From assembly GCA_900618065.1 (NCBI GenBank), contig UYIL01000003.1, forward strand, positions 868,001-932,000: DNA of 64,000 nucleotides. Reading direction: 5' to 3'. The notes below the pieces were generated by a model, which did not search any database, was not told the origin of the DNA, and worked only from the letters and a program-made list of their open reading frames with translations. The translations under genes were made by a program, and so were the position numbers. Positions 9,876 to 19,083 of the stretch are shown piece by piece. Within the stretch, counting starts at the first letter, position 1. Each line of letters opens with the position of its first letter. Source of the DNA: Streptococcus thermophilus. GTDB taxonomy: Bacteria > Actinomycetota > Actinomycetes > Mycobacteriales > Mycobacteriaceae.

Positions 9876-10520
9876 CTACAGCACGAGCAAATTGTAGGGA
9901 GTCTCTTTGACCTCGCTGTAGCGCTTGCGGGCCTTTTCGAGTTTCTGCCATTGGTCCTGCGGGATCGCTTCGCGCGCCTTATCGACGACATCCGCATCCG
10001 GCGTCGCCCACGCGATCGGCATCGGGCTCACCTCTTGGAAGTGCTCCGTGTCGCGTGTCGTGCGCCGTCCGCCAACAGCCACGGCCGGAAGTTTCATGCC
10101 CGTCTTGGGGGCGTCAATGCCGGGGATCGACGTTACCGTCCGCAACGCGGCGGCGTACGTCGGAGGCTGATTCTCGTCGACGTTGACGTTCACCAGCGCC
10201 ATGATGACGCTGTCGCGGGGGTTGACCTCAGCGATGACCGCCGGCACGAGCGGGTAGCGGTCGTACAGGTCCTGGGCCGAGCCGACAGAACGGGGGACCA
10301 GAAACGCCACAATCAGCATCATCAACCCGAAAAGAATCAGGCCGAGCCCGCCGACCCACCGCCACGGCGATGCGGGATCCACAAGGAACCAGACGGCCAG
10401 GCCCGCGACAAGGCAGATCACGAACAGTGAAACACCGGAGATGACCGCTTTGCGGGTGTCCCGGAGCATCTCGTTGTGCTGCTTAGCAAAGGCCTCGTCG
10501 ACATCGAAGTGGAAGTGCAT
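9876..10520 (-). CDS. DUF3239 family membrane protein
   Basis: This 214-residue protein has two adjacent hydrophobic segments (around residues 25-47 and 53-73) followed by a soluble domain of about 140 residues containing YPLVPAVIAEVNPRD. I recognise this pattern as the DUF3239 family, found mainly in corynebacteria; its function is unknown. The N-terminal 20 residues are charged, so both ends are probably cytoplasmic. It lies between the glycerophosphodiesterase and the XPB helicase on the same strand without clear coupling to either. Confidence 0.7.
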   Translation of the reverse strand: MHFHFDVDEAFAKQHNEMLRDTRKAVISGVSLFVICLVAGLAVWFLVDPASPWRWVGGLGLILFGLMMLIVAFLVPRSVGSAQDLYDRYPLVPAVIAEVNPRDSVIMALVNVNVDENQPPTYAAALRTVTSIPGIDAPKTGMKLPAVAVGGRRTTRDTEHFQEVSPMPIAWATPDADVVDKAREAIPQDQWQKLEKARKRYSEVKETPYNLLVL

Positions 10521-10555
10521 TCTTCAAGGATAAACGGTCGCGCGATGTGTGCTGG

Positions 10556-12196
10556 TCAGAGGTCAGCGGCATCCACAAGCCGGTAGGCGTAGCCCTGTTC
10601 CGCGAGGAATCGTTGGCGGCGCGCGGCGTACTCGGCGTCAAGAGTGTCGCGCGCGACGATGGTGTAGAACAGCGCTTCTTTGCCGTCTTCTTTCGGCCGC
10701 AGCAGCCGCCCCAGCCGCTGCGCCTCCTCCTGGCGGGACCCGAAGGTGCCGGAGACTTGAATGCCCACGGCTGCTTCCGGCAGATCGATGGAGAAGTTCG
10801 CCACCTTCGAGACCACCAGCGTGCGGAGGTCACCGTTCCGGAAGGCGTCGAAGGTGGATTCGCGTTTGGTGGTCGAGGTTTTACCGTCGATAAGCGGTGC
10901 GCCCGTGCGCGCGGCGATCTCTTTGAGCTGCTCGATGAATGCCCCAATAATGAGGATCTGCTCGCCATCGTGTTGCGCAAGAAGCTTATCGACGACTCCC
11001 AGCTTCCCCTCACTGCACGCCGCCACCCGGTACCTTTCGCGGGTCTCGGCGGTGGCGTAGAGCATCTTCTCATCGGTGCTGAGCGCTGTGCGGACCTCTA
11101 CGCACTCGGCGGTGGCAATGTAGCCGGCCATCTCGAGCTCTTTCCACGGGGCGTCGTAGCGCTTCGGGCCGATGAGCGAGAAGACGTCGTCTTCGCGGCC
11201 GTCCTCACGCACGAGCGTGGCGGTCAGGCCGAGCCGGCGGCGCGACTGGAGATCCGCCGCCATGCGGAAGACCGGGGCGGGGAGGAGGTGGACCTCGTCG
11301 TAGATGATCAGGCCCCAATCGCGCGAGTCGAACAGCTCCAGTGCCTTGTACTCACCCTGTGTTTTGCGTGTGACCACCTGGTACGTGGCAATGGTGACGG
11401 GGCGGATCTCCTTGCGCTCGCCGGAATACTCGCCGATCTCCTCTGGCGTGAGCGTGGTGCGGCGCAACAGTTCATCGCGCCACTGCCGTCCAGCGACCGT
11501 GTTGGTGACTAGGATTAACGTGGTTGTCTGCGCCTGCGCCATGGATGCCGCACCGACGATCGTTTTGCCTGCTCCGCAGGGCAGCACCACGACGCCGGAG
11601 CCACCCTCCCAGAAAGACTCCGTGGCGTACTGCTGGTAGTCGCGCAGTTCCCAACCATCGTGGTTGAGGTCGATCGGGTGGCTCTCTCCGTCGACGTAGC
11701 CGGCAAGGTCCTCGACCGGCCACCCGATCTTGGTCAGTTCCTGCTTGATGCGGCCGCGTTCGGAGGGGTGAACGGGAGCCGTCGTAGCGTCGATCGCGGC
11801 CCCGAGCATGGGTTTGATTTTCTTGTTGCGCTGGATCTCGGTGAGGATCATTTCCTCGTCGGCTTCCAGGATGAGGCCGTGGGCCGGATGCTTGATCAGG
11901 CGGATGCGGCCGTAGCGGGCCATGGTCTCGGCGACGTCGATCAGCAAGGCCTGGGGTACAGGGAAGCGGGAGTAGCGCTCGAGCACATCCACGGCCTGCT
12001 CCGCGTCGAAACCGGCTGCGCTGGCGTTCCACAACGCCAACGGCGTAATGCGGTAGGTGTGCACGTGCTCCGGCGCGCGCTCCAGCTCCGCGAACGGCGC
12101 AATCGCCGCGCGCGCCTGCGAAGCGCCCGGGTGCGCGACGTCGAGAAGGACAGTCTTGTCGGACTGAACAATAAGCGGGCCGTCACCTAAAGGCAT
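10556..12196 (-). CDS. DNA repair helicase of the XPB (ERCC3) family
   Basis: This is a superfamily 2 helicase of 546 residues related to archaeal and mycobacterial XPB. Walker A is CGAGKT at 207-212 and motif II is DEVH at 300-303. The RED-type segment GLTATLVREDGRE follows, then motif VI near GRLLRPKEDGKEALFY. The N-terminal 180 residues form the XPB-specific domain. I start at the ATG at 12196, where the conserved MPLGDGPLIVQSDKT begins; the longer frame upstream is not conserved in character. In mycobacteria this gene sits next to the helicase-associated gene, which here is 3.3 kb away at 15514-17574. Confidence 0.87.
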   Translation of the reverse strand: MPLGDGPLIVQSDKTVLLDVAHPGASQARAAIAPFAELERAPEHVHTYRITPLALWNASAAGFDAEQAVDVLERYSRFPVPQALLIDVAETMARYGRIRLIKHPAHGLILEADEEMILTEIQRNKKIKPMLGAAIDATTAPVHPSERGRIKQELTKIGWPVEDLAGYVDGESHPIDLNHDGWELRDYQQYATESFWEGGSGVVVLPCGAGKTIVGAASMAQAQTTTLILVTNTVAGRQWRDELLRRTTLTPEEIGEYSGERKEIRPVTIATYQVVTRKTQGEYKALELFDSRDWGLIIYDEVHLLPAPVFRMAADLQSRRRLGLTATLVREDGREDDVFSLIGPKRYDAPWKELEMAGYIATAECVEVRTALSTDEKMLYATAETRERYRVAACSEGKLGVVDKLLAQHDGEQILIIGAFIEQLKEIAARTGAPLIDGKTSTTKRESTFDAFRNGDLRTLVVSKVANFSIDLPEAAVGIQVSGTFGSRQEEAQRLGRLLRPKEDGKEALFYTIVARDTLDAEYAARRQRFLAEQGYAYRLVDAADL

Positions 12197-12266
12197 GAGG
12201 GCAATTATGCCTTCGTTCTGTTGCGAAGCACCCGGAGGGGGTCTGCATGAAAGTACCGAAACTTGG

Positions 12267-12272
12267 TATGTT
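12267..12272 (+). promoter_or_regulatory. -10 element of the parD gene
   Basis: GGTATGTT ends 7 nt before the ATG at 12280, an extended -10 with TATGTT. No ribosome binding site lies between it and the start, so the transcript would be leaderless. Confidence 0.45.
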
Positions 12273-12279
12273 CGGTGCC

Positions 12280-12531
12280 ATGGCCAAAAACACATCGATC
12301 ACCCTCGGTGACCACTACGAGCAATTTGTCGCGGACATGGTTGCAAGCGGACGCTACGCCACGTCCAGTGAAGTCATTCGTGCTGGCCTTCGTATGGTTG
12401 AAGACTACGAAAGAAAAGTGGAAGCGCTTCGCGGCGAGATCGAAAAAGGTGAGCGAAGCGGAGTTATTGAGGACTTCAGCTTCGACGGATTTCTTGCCGA
12501 GATGAAGCGAAAGAATGAAGTTTCAGCTTAG
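12280..12531 (+). CDS. ParD-type antitoxin, no toxin gene beside it
   Basis: This 83-residue protein starts MAKNTSITLGDHYEQFVADM and has the ribbon-helix-helix pattern of ParD (ASGRYATSSEVIRAGLRM). The acidic/aromatic C-terminal tail (FSFDGFLAEMKRK) normally wraps around ParE. ParD binds DNA as a dimer to repress its own operon. No parE-like frame follows: the stop is about 30 nt from an intrinsic terminator, and the next gene reads on the other strand. It may be an orphan antitoxin, a repressor or an anti-addiction remnant. The upstream ATG at 12247 is not favoured because the family begins at 12280. Confidence 0.83.
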   Translation: MAKNTSITLGDHYEQFVADMVASGRYATSSEVIRAGLRMVEDYERKVEALRGEIEKGERSGVIEDFSFDGFLAEMKRKNEVSA

Positions 12532-12563
12532 TCGCGCCCGTCACCTTTAAGGCCCATAGATGA

Positions 12564-12597
12564 ACCCCAGTTCAGCGGAACTGGGGTCGTTGTTTTG
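12564..12597 (+). terminator. Intrinsic terminator after parD
   Basis: A 10-bp stem (ACCCCAGTTC 12564-12573, GAACTGGGGT 12578-12587) with an AGCG loop is followed by CGTTGTTTT. It lies between convergent genes and may also serve the ABC permease gene. Confidence 0.8.
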
Positions 12598-12607
12598 GTT
12601 CGGTTGC

Positions 12608-13807
12608 TTAGCGCGTGAACGCGTCGCTCCACTTGCCCTTGCGGCCGTTGTTAAGGATCGTGCGGCGGTAAATGCGCGCGGCGAACCAGACCACAGCGAC
12701 AGTGGCAGCCAGGGCGATCAGCAGGGATGCGGCGAGCTGCAGGCCGGTGAAATCGCCCGCGGCGTACGTGATGGGCGCGGTGAAGATGGACACCGGCGGG
12801 ATCCACGACAGGACCTGCATCCAGGCCGCATCTGTGTTTGACCAAGCGAAGGCCGGCACATAGGCGCTGATCATCAACAGGATGAGAACCGGGCTCTGGG
12901 TGGATTGCAGATCCTCGGTGCGCTGCACCATTGCGCCTGCGGCGGCGTAAAGAGCGCCGAAGAAGAGCATGGCCAGCAACCACGCGGCGAGCATGATGGG
13001 CAGGATCGACCAGTCGAAGGTGAAGTCGTCACCGAGTCCCGAAACCTGCAGGCCGATCGCGCCGACGCCGAGCAGAAGCACTGTGGCTAGGAAGCCGAAT
13101 GCCACCGCTCCCAGAATCTTGCCGGCGAGGAAGTCCATCGGGCGCACGGATGCGAGGACCAGCTCGACAACGCGAGAGGACTTCTCTTCCGTCACGCGGC
13201 TACCCACCTGGGCAGCGAAGAGAATCACAGTGAAAATGAGGAGGAACAGGCCGAATAGGACGGTCATGAGGCGAATGAACTGGTCCTCGGCCCCCTTGGC
13301 GTCGTGTTCGACATCGAGAGCATTGACCTGGATCTCGGGGGCGGCCGCGTCGTATTCGGCTGGGTCCACACCCAGGGATTGGAGAGCGCCGGCGTGCTGC
13401 TGAGCTTGGGCGAGCTCTTCGACGGTGGACATCACCGTCTGGTCAGGAATCCCGTCGGCGATGACGTCCCACGTGGAGCCGTCGACAACGATAGCGCTGT
13501 CGATCTCACCGTCGCGGACGAGCTGCTCGGCTTCGGCGCGGTCAGCGGCGGTGCGGGTGTCCAGGTCGGTGCCGTCGAAAAGCTGCTCGTCGGTGCCGAC
13601 GATGGCGACTGTCTTGTCCGCCCCCTCATCGTCTTTGTTGGTTTGCCAGGTGAAAAACCCGATCGCACCGATGATGGCCACCAGCAGAATGCCGATGGTG
13701 GTCAACACACCTCTCGAGCGGAGGAGGATCTGCATTTCCCTGAACGCCGTCGTGGAGATGGTGTGCCAGGAAGAGTAGGGGGCGTGTGTCTGTGTCGCGG
13801 TAGTCAT
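12608..13807 (-). CDS. ABC-2 type exporter permease (NatB-like)
   Basis: This 399-residue protein has one membrane segment near residues 35-55, an extracytoplasmic domain of about 150 residues, then five or six membrane segments from LMTVLFGLFLLIFTVILF onward. This is the layout of ABC-2 permeases such as NatB. The motif RVTEEKSSRVVELVLAS near residue 210 is typical of the family. Its start overlaps the stop of the ATPase gene by one base, so the pair is one exporter. NatAB-type exporters move sodium, drugs or peptides; the substrate cannot be told here. Confidence 0.85.
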   Translation of the reverse strand: MTTATQTHAPYSSWHTISTTAFREMQILLRSRGVLTTIGILLVAIIGAIGFFTWQTNKDDEGADKTVAIVGTDEQLFDGTDLDTRTAADRAEAEQLVRDGEIDSAIVVDGSTWDVIADGIPDQTVMSTVEELAQAQQHAGALQSLGVDPAEYDAAAPEIQVNALDVEHDAKGAEDQFIRLMTVLFGLFLLIFTVILFAAQVGSRVTEEKSSRVVELVLASVRPMDFLAGKILGAVAFGFLATVLLLGVGAIGLQVSGLGDDFTFDWSILPIMLAAWLLAMLFFGALYAAAGAMVQRTEDLQSTQSPVLILLMISAYVPAFAWSNTDAAWMQVLSWIPPVSIFTAPITYAAGDFTGLQLAASLLIALAATVAVVWFAARIYRRTILNNGRKGKWSDAFTR

Positions 13808-14688
13808 TACTTCACAACCTCCTTGAACAGGTCGCCCAGGTCGGGGACGACACGGGTGAATTCGTGCACAGGGCCCGCAGCGAGAGCGGAGTTGAGGATG
13901 CGCTGGTCGTCATCGGCGCTCGCGGTTTCGAGGATGACGTGGGTGGGGGAGTCGTCGACAAGCGTTGCGTCTTCAGGAATCCAACCGCGTGCTTGCGTGC
14001 CCACCTTGAAACGCACCGGGCCGCTTGAACGCAGCTCATCCACGGTGCCTTCGGCGACCATGCGGCCGCGGGTGACAATGCCGACGCGGTCGCACAGGCG
14101 CTGCACGAGGTCGAGCTGGTGGGAGGAGAACACCACCGGGACGCCGCGGGAGCGGGCGCGGTCGGTGAGCATGGAGCTCATCACATCGACGGCGACGGGG
14201 TCGAGGCCGGAGAATGGCTCGTCGAGGATGAGGATGTCGGGGTCGTGGATCAGCGACGCGGCGAGCTGGACGCGCTGTTGGTTACCCAGCGACAGGTCGT
14301 CGAGCTTGTCGTCCATGCGCTCGCTCAGCCCGAGCTCCTCGAGCAGCTCGGTGCCACGCTGCTTTGCTGTGTCGGTGGGAACACCATGCAGTTTGGCCAA
14401 GAAGACCAGCTGGTCGAGGATCTTCTCCTTGCTGTACAGGCCGCGCTCCTCAGGCATGTAGCCGATCCGGCGGCGCAGGTCGTCATTCAAAGGAACACCA
14501 TCGAGCAACACCTCGCCGGAATCTGCTTCGAGAACGCCGAGCGCAATGCGCATCGTGGTGGATTTGCCAGCACCGTTGGAGCCGACGAAGCCGTAGATCT
14601 CGCCATCGCCGACACTGAAAGTCATGCCGTCGAGCGCAGTGACATCGCCGTAGCTTTTGTGCAAGTCTTTTATCTCTAACGTGGTCAT
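13807..14688 (-). CDS. ABC exporter ATP-binding protein (NatA-like)
   Basis: This 293-residue ATPase has Walker A GSNGAGKST near residue 37, signature LSLGNQQRV near 135 (Gly-Asn in place of Gly-Gly, common in this group), Walker B ILILDEP near 155 and the switch His in SSHQLDLVQ. The C-terminal 70 residues form the accessory domain of NatA/EcsA-type ATPases. It overlaps the permease gene downstream and the small membrane protein gene upstream by one base each, forming a tight minus-strand operon. Confidence 0.87.
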   Translation of the reverse strand: MTTLEIKDLHKSYGDVTALDGMTFSVGDGEIYGFVGSNGAGKSTTMRIALGVLEADSGEVLLDGVPLNDDLRRRIGYMPEERGLYSKEKILDQLVFLAKLHGVPTDTAKQRGTELLEELGLSERMDDKLDDLSLGNQQRVQLAASLIHDPDILILDEPFSGLDPVAVDVMSSMLTDRARSRGVPVVFSSHQLDLVQRLCDRVGIVTRGRMVAEGTVDELRSSGPVRFKVGTQARGWIPEDATLVDDSPTHVILETASADDDQRILNSALAAGPVHEFTRVVPDLGDLFKEVVK

Positions 14689-15206
14689 TATTCCTCCACT
14701 GGCTGGTCTTCAGGGTGATCGCGGTTAATGATGGCAGCGAAACCGATCATGGGCAGGGTGGCCACAAATAGGTAGGTGAAGAGCATGTACAGGCCGGCCG
14801 TTTTGTAAGCGACGCTATTAGCTGCGTCAGCGATGAATGTCGCATACAGGAGAAACCCAGCTCCGCCAACCAACGTGAGTGCGGAAAAAGCCTTGAACGC
14901 GCGTTGACGCCAGGTGGCGAAGATATCGCGCTCGTATTCATCGAGCTTCGCATCTGGTAAGCGGTCCTTGCTGTCGTTAGCTCCGCGGATGTAGGTCCAC
15001 GCGGCCATGGAGAGGAGCATTGCCGCGGTGTACGACAGTGAGAATGTCCACGAATCCGATCCTGTGATGAGTGAAATGACGAAAAGTAGCGCCGCCACGA
15101 TCAGACCAGCGAAATAGAGCACGATGAGAGCACGCGTCGCTTTCTGGTTGCGTACTCTTTTCGAGCCGGGAAGTGATGCTCGATTCTGGCTTGATATGGA
15201 TGTCAT
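14688..15206 (-). CDS. Four-helix membrane protein of unknown function
   Basis: This 172-residue protein has two hydrophobic pairs (about residues 25-45/55-72 and 108-128/138-160), separated by a charged loop with DAKLDEYERD. It ends in an acidic tail. I do not recognise a named family. It is encoded between an Xre regulator (4-bp overlap) and an ABC-2 exporter (1-bp overlap). Small membrane proteins paired with Xre regulators and ABC exporters are common in Gram-positive bacteria; a sensor or transporter-accessory role is inference. Confidence 0.72.
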   Translation of the reverse strand: MTSISSQNRASLPGSKRVRNQKATRALIVLYFAGLIVAALLFVISLITGSDSWTFSLSYTAAMLLSMAAWTYIRGANDSKDRLPDAKLDEYERDIFATWRQRAFKAFSALTLVGGAGFLLYATFIADAANSVAYKTAGLYMLFTYLFVATLPMIGFAAIINRDHPEDQPVEE

Positions 15207-15460
15207 CGCGGGTACAGCTCCTTCGACATAGGGGCGAACTCATCGCGCGAGAAAACCGCTTCGACAGGGAGCCCGAAGACCTCGCAGATTCGGAATGCGA
15301 GGTCGAGGCTTGGCGAGTGGTCTCCGCGTTCGAGAGCGCCCACGGTTTGCGGGTTGACGTCTATGAGTGCGGCTAGTTCTGCGCGGGACATGTCGCGTTC
15401 CGCGCGCAGCACTCGGACCCGGTTATGGATGGGGTCCTTCGGTTTCTGCTTCGGTGCCAC
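15203..15460 (-). CDS. Xre-family helix-turn-helix regulator
   Basis: This short DNA-binding protein (85 residues from the GTG at 15460) consists almost only of a helix-turn-helix domain: MSRAELAALIDVNPQTVGAL, then SPSLDLAFRICEVFGLPV and a short tail. It resembles the small YozG/Xre regulators that sit at the head of transporter operons. It overlaps the next gene by 4 bp and probably controls this operon. The upstream sequence holds GTTGTGTTTATGCAAC (15488-15473 on the minus strand), a short imperfect palindrome that could be its operator. Confidence 0.82.
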   Translation of the reverse strand: MAPKQKPKDPIHNRVRVLRAERDMSRAELAALIDVNPQTVGALERGDHSPSLDLAFRICEVFGLPVEAVFSRDEFAPMSKELYPR

Positions 15461-15513
15461 ACGACAAAGTGTTGCATAAACACAACGACCCATCAAGGAT
15501 TTGCAACGAAAAC

Positions 15514-17574
15514 CTAGGTCATGACCACCTTGGTGATGCGCGGCAGCGCGATGCGGACGACCTTCTCCGTCGCCTCATCCAGCGCATCAACCTGCCCGGC
15601 TGACACAGTCAGCGGCAGCACGGTCAGCGTTTTGCCGTGGCCGTTCTTGTCCACGTAGCCGACCGTGACGTGGCGCCGCCCGCGGACGGCGGCGCGCAAG
15701 GTTTCTAGCGTGTCAGCCGAGCTCGGGGCATCGGGCGCTGAAGCTGAGTCGCTTCGCAAGTGCGCAATGATCTGTTCTTGCTGTTCTGGCGAGATTCGTT
15801 GCGGCCGGGGCAGACGCGATGGAGTCGGGGCCACGAGCGTCGGCTCAGGCGCCATGTTGATCTGCACTCCGTGCGCGTCCTCGGCTGAGGGTTGCAGGCC
15901 AGCGTCGCGCAAGACGGCCATCAGGCGCGGCAGCGGTAGGTCCGAAACCGCCACGGTCGGCGCCAGAACACGTAGCGCACCCTCCTCGAGCTTCTCATGT
16001 GCCGTCGCGATTAAAGACGGGTCTGCGCTGTGGATATAGCTCGCAGCCGCGCCTGCCCGGATGGCGCCGTGCATGCGTGCAGTGTCATCGATCAAAAAGG
16101 CGATGCCCTGCGGAACCTCGCCGAGCACATGGTCAGCGAACCACGCGTGGAGTTCTTCAGCGGTGCGCCCAGCGTCCAGTGCGCGCTTGACGGAGCCATC
16201 GGTCACCCGCCACACGCTGGCCAAACCCGGCGACTCCAGATCCGCGACGGACTCCAAGAACGACGCCATCTCCGGTTCCAGCGGCCCGGGCGCCAGCACG
16301 GTCATGTCCGCTTGAGCAATGAGCTTATCGACGCTTCCAGGAACCAAATCCCTCGTCACCGCCGCCACGTCGTGGCCGGTGTCGCTGATAAGAGCCAGCA
16401 ACGGCGACGACGGCTCCGGAGCGAGCGCGCCCAAGGCCGTGCCTTCTGCAACCGTCGCCTCGATCAGGCTGGGCGGGATGCTGGAGCCGGTCAGCGGGGC
16501 GTAGAAGAGGATCCGCTGCGGGTCGCCGCCGTGCCGGAGAATGGTCATGCGGGCGTGGCGGATGTCGGGGGAGCGCATCTCCTCGGACAACAGCCGCGGG
16601 CCGCTGGCGCCGCCGTCGAGCCGCCACGGCGATGCGACCCACCCAGCCAGCAGAATCGCCCACTGGTCCGACAAGGGAGCGTCCAGCCACGTCAACGCGT
16701 CCCTAGTCGCGGCGAGGATCGTGGCGTCCGTTTCCTCACCGACACCGCGGCCGACCAGTCCTGCCGCTTCACCCGCGGTGATGAACAAGGCTGGATCGAA
16801 GTTCAGCTGTTTTGTCAGTGCGGAAAGGGCCCGCACACCGACCGTGCCGTCCTTGTTCAACGCCACCGGCTCGTGCAGTAGGGCCATGAGGAGCTGGCGC
16901 ATTTGGCGCACGGAGTCGAGGCCTTGGGCGGTGGCGGTGTCGTCGATAAGCGATTGCTCGGTGGCGGGAACCTGCGGCTCCGCGAGGGGGAATGTGCGCG
17001 GCGTGATGCCCTTGACTGCGTCGCGGACGGGGCGGGGGAGACGCACGGTGTTGGCGTCAAGACGGATGAGCAGCCCGCGCGCAATGAGGCGCGGAATGGG
17101 CGCGGACGGGTCGGCATCGGACGCGGCCATTGCCGTTGTGCCCACGCCCCCGGAATCGGCGAGCGTATCTAGCACGCGCCGCTCTGGGGGAGAAAGCGCC
17201 CCCAGATCGAGGTCGTCGGGAACGGCATCGGTGACACGCCACGGGGGCAGCGCGGTCAAGGCGCCGGGGGCGATCCGCAGTTCGCCGTCGGGGCCGAAGA
17301 CGAGGGCGGACGCGCGCAGAGTCTCCACGTGGTCGAAGCTTGACGCATCGACCGGATCGAGCTCCGCACCGGAGTCGGCGAGACGCTCCAGATCAGCCAG
17401 TTCAGCCGCGTTGAGTTGGCGGATAGCGCGTGCTGCAGAGGAGGGCAGCGCCAACCGCGTGGCCAACGACCCCACGGTTGGAGGTGGCGGAAAAAAGGCG
17501 TCCGGGCGGGTGCGGGTGAGCGCCTTAAGGCCTGAAGTGTCGAGCGTGTCCAGCCATTGCGAAAACGAAGTCAT
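15514..17574 (-). CDS. Helicase-associated protein (XPB/Ssl2 N-terminal-like)
   Basis: This 686-residue protein matches the actinobacterial helicase-associated family found next to the XPB helicase in mycobacteria (Rv0862c type). It has no Walker motifs of its own. The N-terminal half reads as winged-helix repeats (RQLNAAELADLERLADSG; LSPPERRVLDTLADSGGVG). The central part (about residues 430-540) resembles the XPB N-terminal domain (FLIDDTARMHGAIRAGAAAS). The last 80 residues look like a WYL-type fold (HVTVGYVDKNGHGKTLTVLP). It probably acts with the helicase in DNA repair. Domain assignments are by eye. Confidence 0.75.
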   Translation of the reverse strand: MTSFSQWLDTLDTSGLKALTRTRPDAFFPPPPTVGSLATRLALPSSAARAIRQLNAAELADLERLADSGAELDPVDASSFDHVETLRASALVFGPDGELRIAPGALTALPPWRVTDAVPDDLDLGALSPPERRVLDTLADSGGVGTTAMAASDADPSAPIPRLIARGLLIRLDANTVRLPRPVRDAVKGITPRTFPLAEPQVPATEQSLIDDTATAQGLDSVRQMRQLLMALLHEPVALNKDGTVGVRALSALTKQLNFDPALFITAGEAAGLVGRGVGEETDATILAATRDALTWLDAPLSDQWAILLAGWVASPWRLDGGASGPRLLSEEMRSPDIRHARMTILRHGGDPQRILFYAPLTGSSIPPSLIEATVAEGTALGALAPEPSSPLLALISDTGHDVAAVTRDLVPGSVDKLIAQADMTVLAPGPLEPEMASFLESVADLESPGLASVWRVTDGSVKRALDAGRTAEELHAWFADHVLGEVPQGIAFLIDDTARMHGAIRAGAAASYIHSADPSLIATAHEKLEEGALRVLAPTVAVSDLPLPRLMAVLRDAGLQPSAEDAHGVQINMAPEPTLVAPTPSRLPRPQRISPEQQEQIIAHLRSDSASAPDAPSSADTLETLRAAVRGRRHVTVGYVDKNGHGKTLTVLPLTVSAGQVDALDEATEKVVRIALPRITKVVMT

Positions 17575-17627
17575 TGCGGGGGTGATTTTACGTGCGTTTT
17601 CCCCTCCGGCGTGTAAGAATGACTTCC

Positions 17628-17828
17628 ATGGCTAAAGACGTTGACAACATCACCCAGATCAACCCGGCTTGGCCCGCCCACACCCCGGGCAACGGTCACC
17701 CGGTCACGGAGCTTTCCTCCAAGCTCGCCGGCGCCTCCAGCCCCTACGGCGACGACCTGATCCTGCCGCGCCCGTGGGAGGAGACCGGGTACGTGCACCC
17801 GACGACGCGCATCAACACCGCGCAGTAG
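17628..17828 (+). CDS. Small conserved corynebacterial protein
   Basis: This 66-residue soluble protein is rich in Pro, Gly and Asn (INPAWPAHTPGNGHP; LILPRPWEETGYVHPTTR). It has no signal peptide, membrane segment or known domain. The ATG at 17628 is preferred because CGTGTAAGAAT just before it reads as a -10 region, and an upstream in-frame start gives a basic tail unlike the rest. A strong terminator follows, supporting a real transcription unit. The gene is divergent from the helicase-associated gene. Its function is unknown. Confidence 0.65.
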   Translation: MAKDVDNITQINPAWPAHTPGNGHPVTELSSKLAGASSPYGDDLILPRPWEETGYVHPTTRINTAQ

Positions 17829-17842
17829 CCGCTGGCCGGCCT

Positions 17843-17875
17843 AGCCCCGCACCGAACGCGGTGCGGGGCTTCTTG
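17843..17875 (+). terminator. Intrinsic terminator
   Basis: An 11-bp stem (AGCCCCGCACC 17843-17853, GGTGCGGGGCT 17860-17870) with a short loop is followed by TCTT. It ends the small plus-strand gene. Confidence 0.82.
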
Positions 17876-17903
17876 CTCGTCTGTAGCCCCGTCTACACAA
17901 CGT

Positions 17904-17938
17904 GAAAGTGGGCCCCGCATGGTGCGGAGCCCACTTTC
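17904..17938 (-). terminator. Terminator of rpf1
   Basis: A 10-bp stem (GAAAGTGGGC 17904-17913, GCCCACTTTC 17929-17938) with an inner CCGC/GCGG helix lies just past the rpf1 stop. Confidence 0.75.
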
Positions 17939-17969
17939 TCTTTGGGAAACTAGTTGCCTAGCCGCCGCT

Positions 17970-18659
<690 letters not shown>

Positions 18660-18840
18660 CTACGTCTGCGGGGTGAGCTGTCGGGTTCAGGCTGAGGGGG
18701 TTAAACGCCTGGCCGCGGTGAGCGGCTTCACCCCTAGCGGGCTCGGGTGTGAGGCTCCGCGGTGCGCGGGGAAGTGCATTCCTGCGCGGGTGGGTCCCCC
18801 GCTTTTGTCCTGTTGAGTTATCGGGCATCGAGCCGGACAA
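18660..18840 (-). ncRNA. ydaO/yuaA-type cyclic di-AMP riboswitch upstream of rpf1
   Basis: The 5' leader of rpf1 carries the hallmark blocks of the ydaO riboswitch in order on the minus strand. They are GATAACTCAACAGG with GGGGGACCC (18824-18790), AGGGGTGAAGCCGCTCACCG (about 18736-18717), and GAACCCGACAGCTCACCCCG (18688-18669) about 35-50 nt before the rpf1 ATG. The last block is the most diagnostic. These riboswitches bind c-di-AMP and usually lower expression of cell-wall or potassium-transport genes; rpf genes are known actinobacterial targets. The limits are approximate, and I did not fold the RNA. Confidence 0.82.
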
Positions 18841-19009
18841 AACTGAACGTGGCTCGTAGCTTTCTTTGCGCGCCCGTGTGCGGGCATGAGCGCTACTCTA
18901 GCTGTTTATAACGATTCAGTCACGTTCCGGGAACAAGTTGTTGTCAGTGTGACTCATGTGACTGTCTGCCGGCCGGCTTTGCCGATCCTGCCTGCACGAA
19001 CGTGGGAAA

Positions 19010-19025
19010 TGTGACCTATCTAACA
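19010..19025. promoter_or_regulatory. Candidate GlxR (cAMP receptor) site
   Basis: TGTGACCTATCTAACA matches the GlxR consensus TGTGANNTANNTCACA at all but one fixed position (A for C). It lies in the 641-bp region between divergent rpf1 and cspB and could act on either. Functional binding is inferred. Confidence 0.5.
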
Positions 19026-19083
19026 GGGGGCCGTGTTGGCGTGTTGTTCGGGTGGCGGGGTTCGTCGAAAAGCATTAGGGAAA

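Noticed and set aside
12532..12607. Possible parE toxin gene
   Set aside because: Only 76 nt and a terminator lie between parD and the next gene; neither strand has a ParE-like frame.
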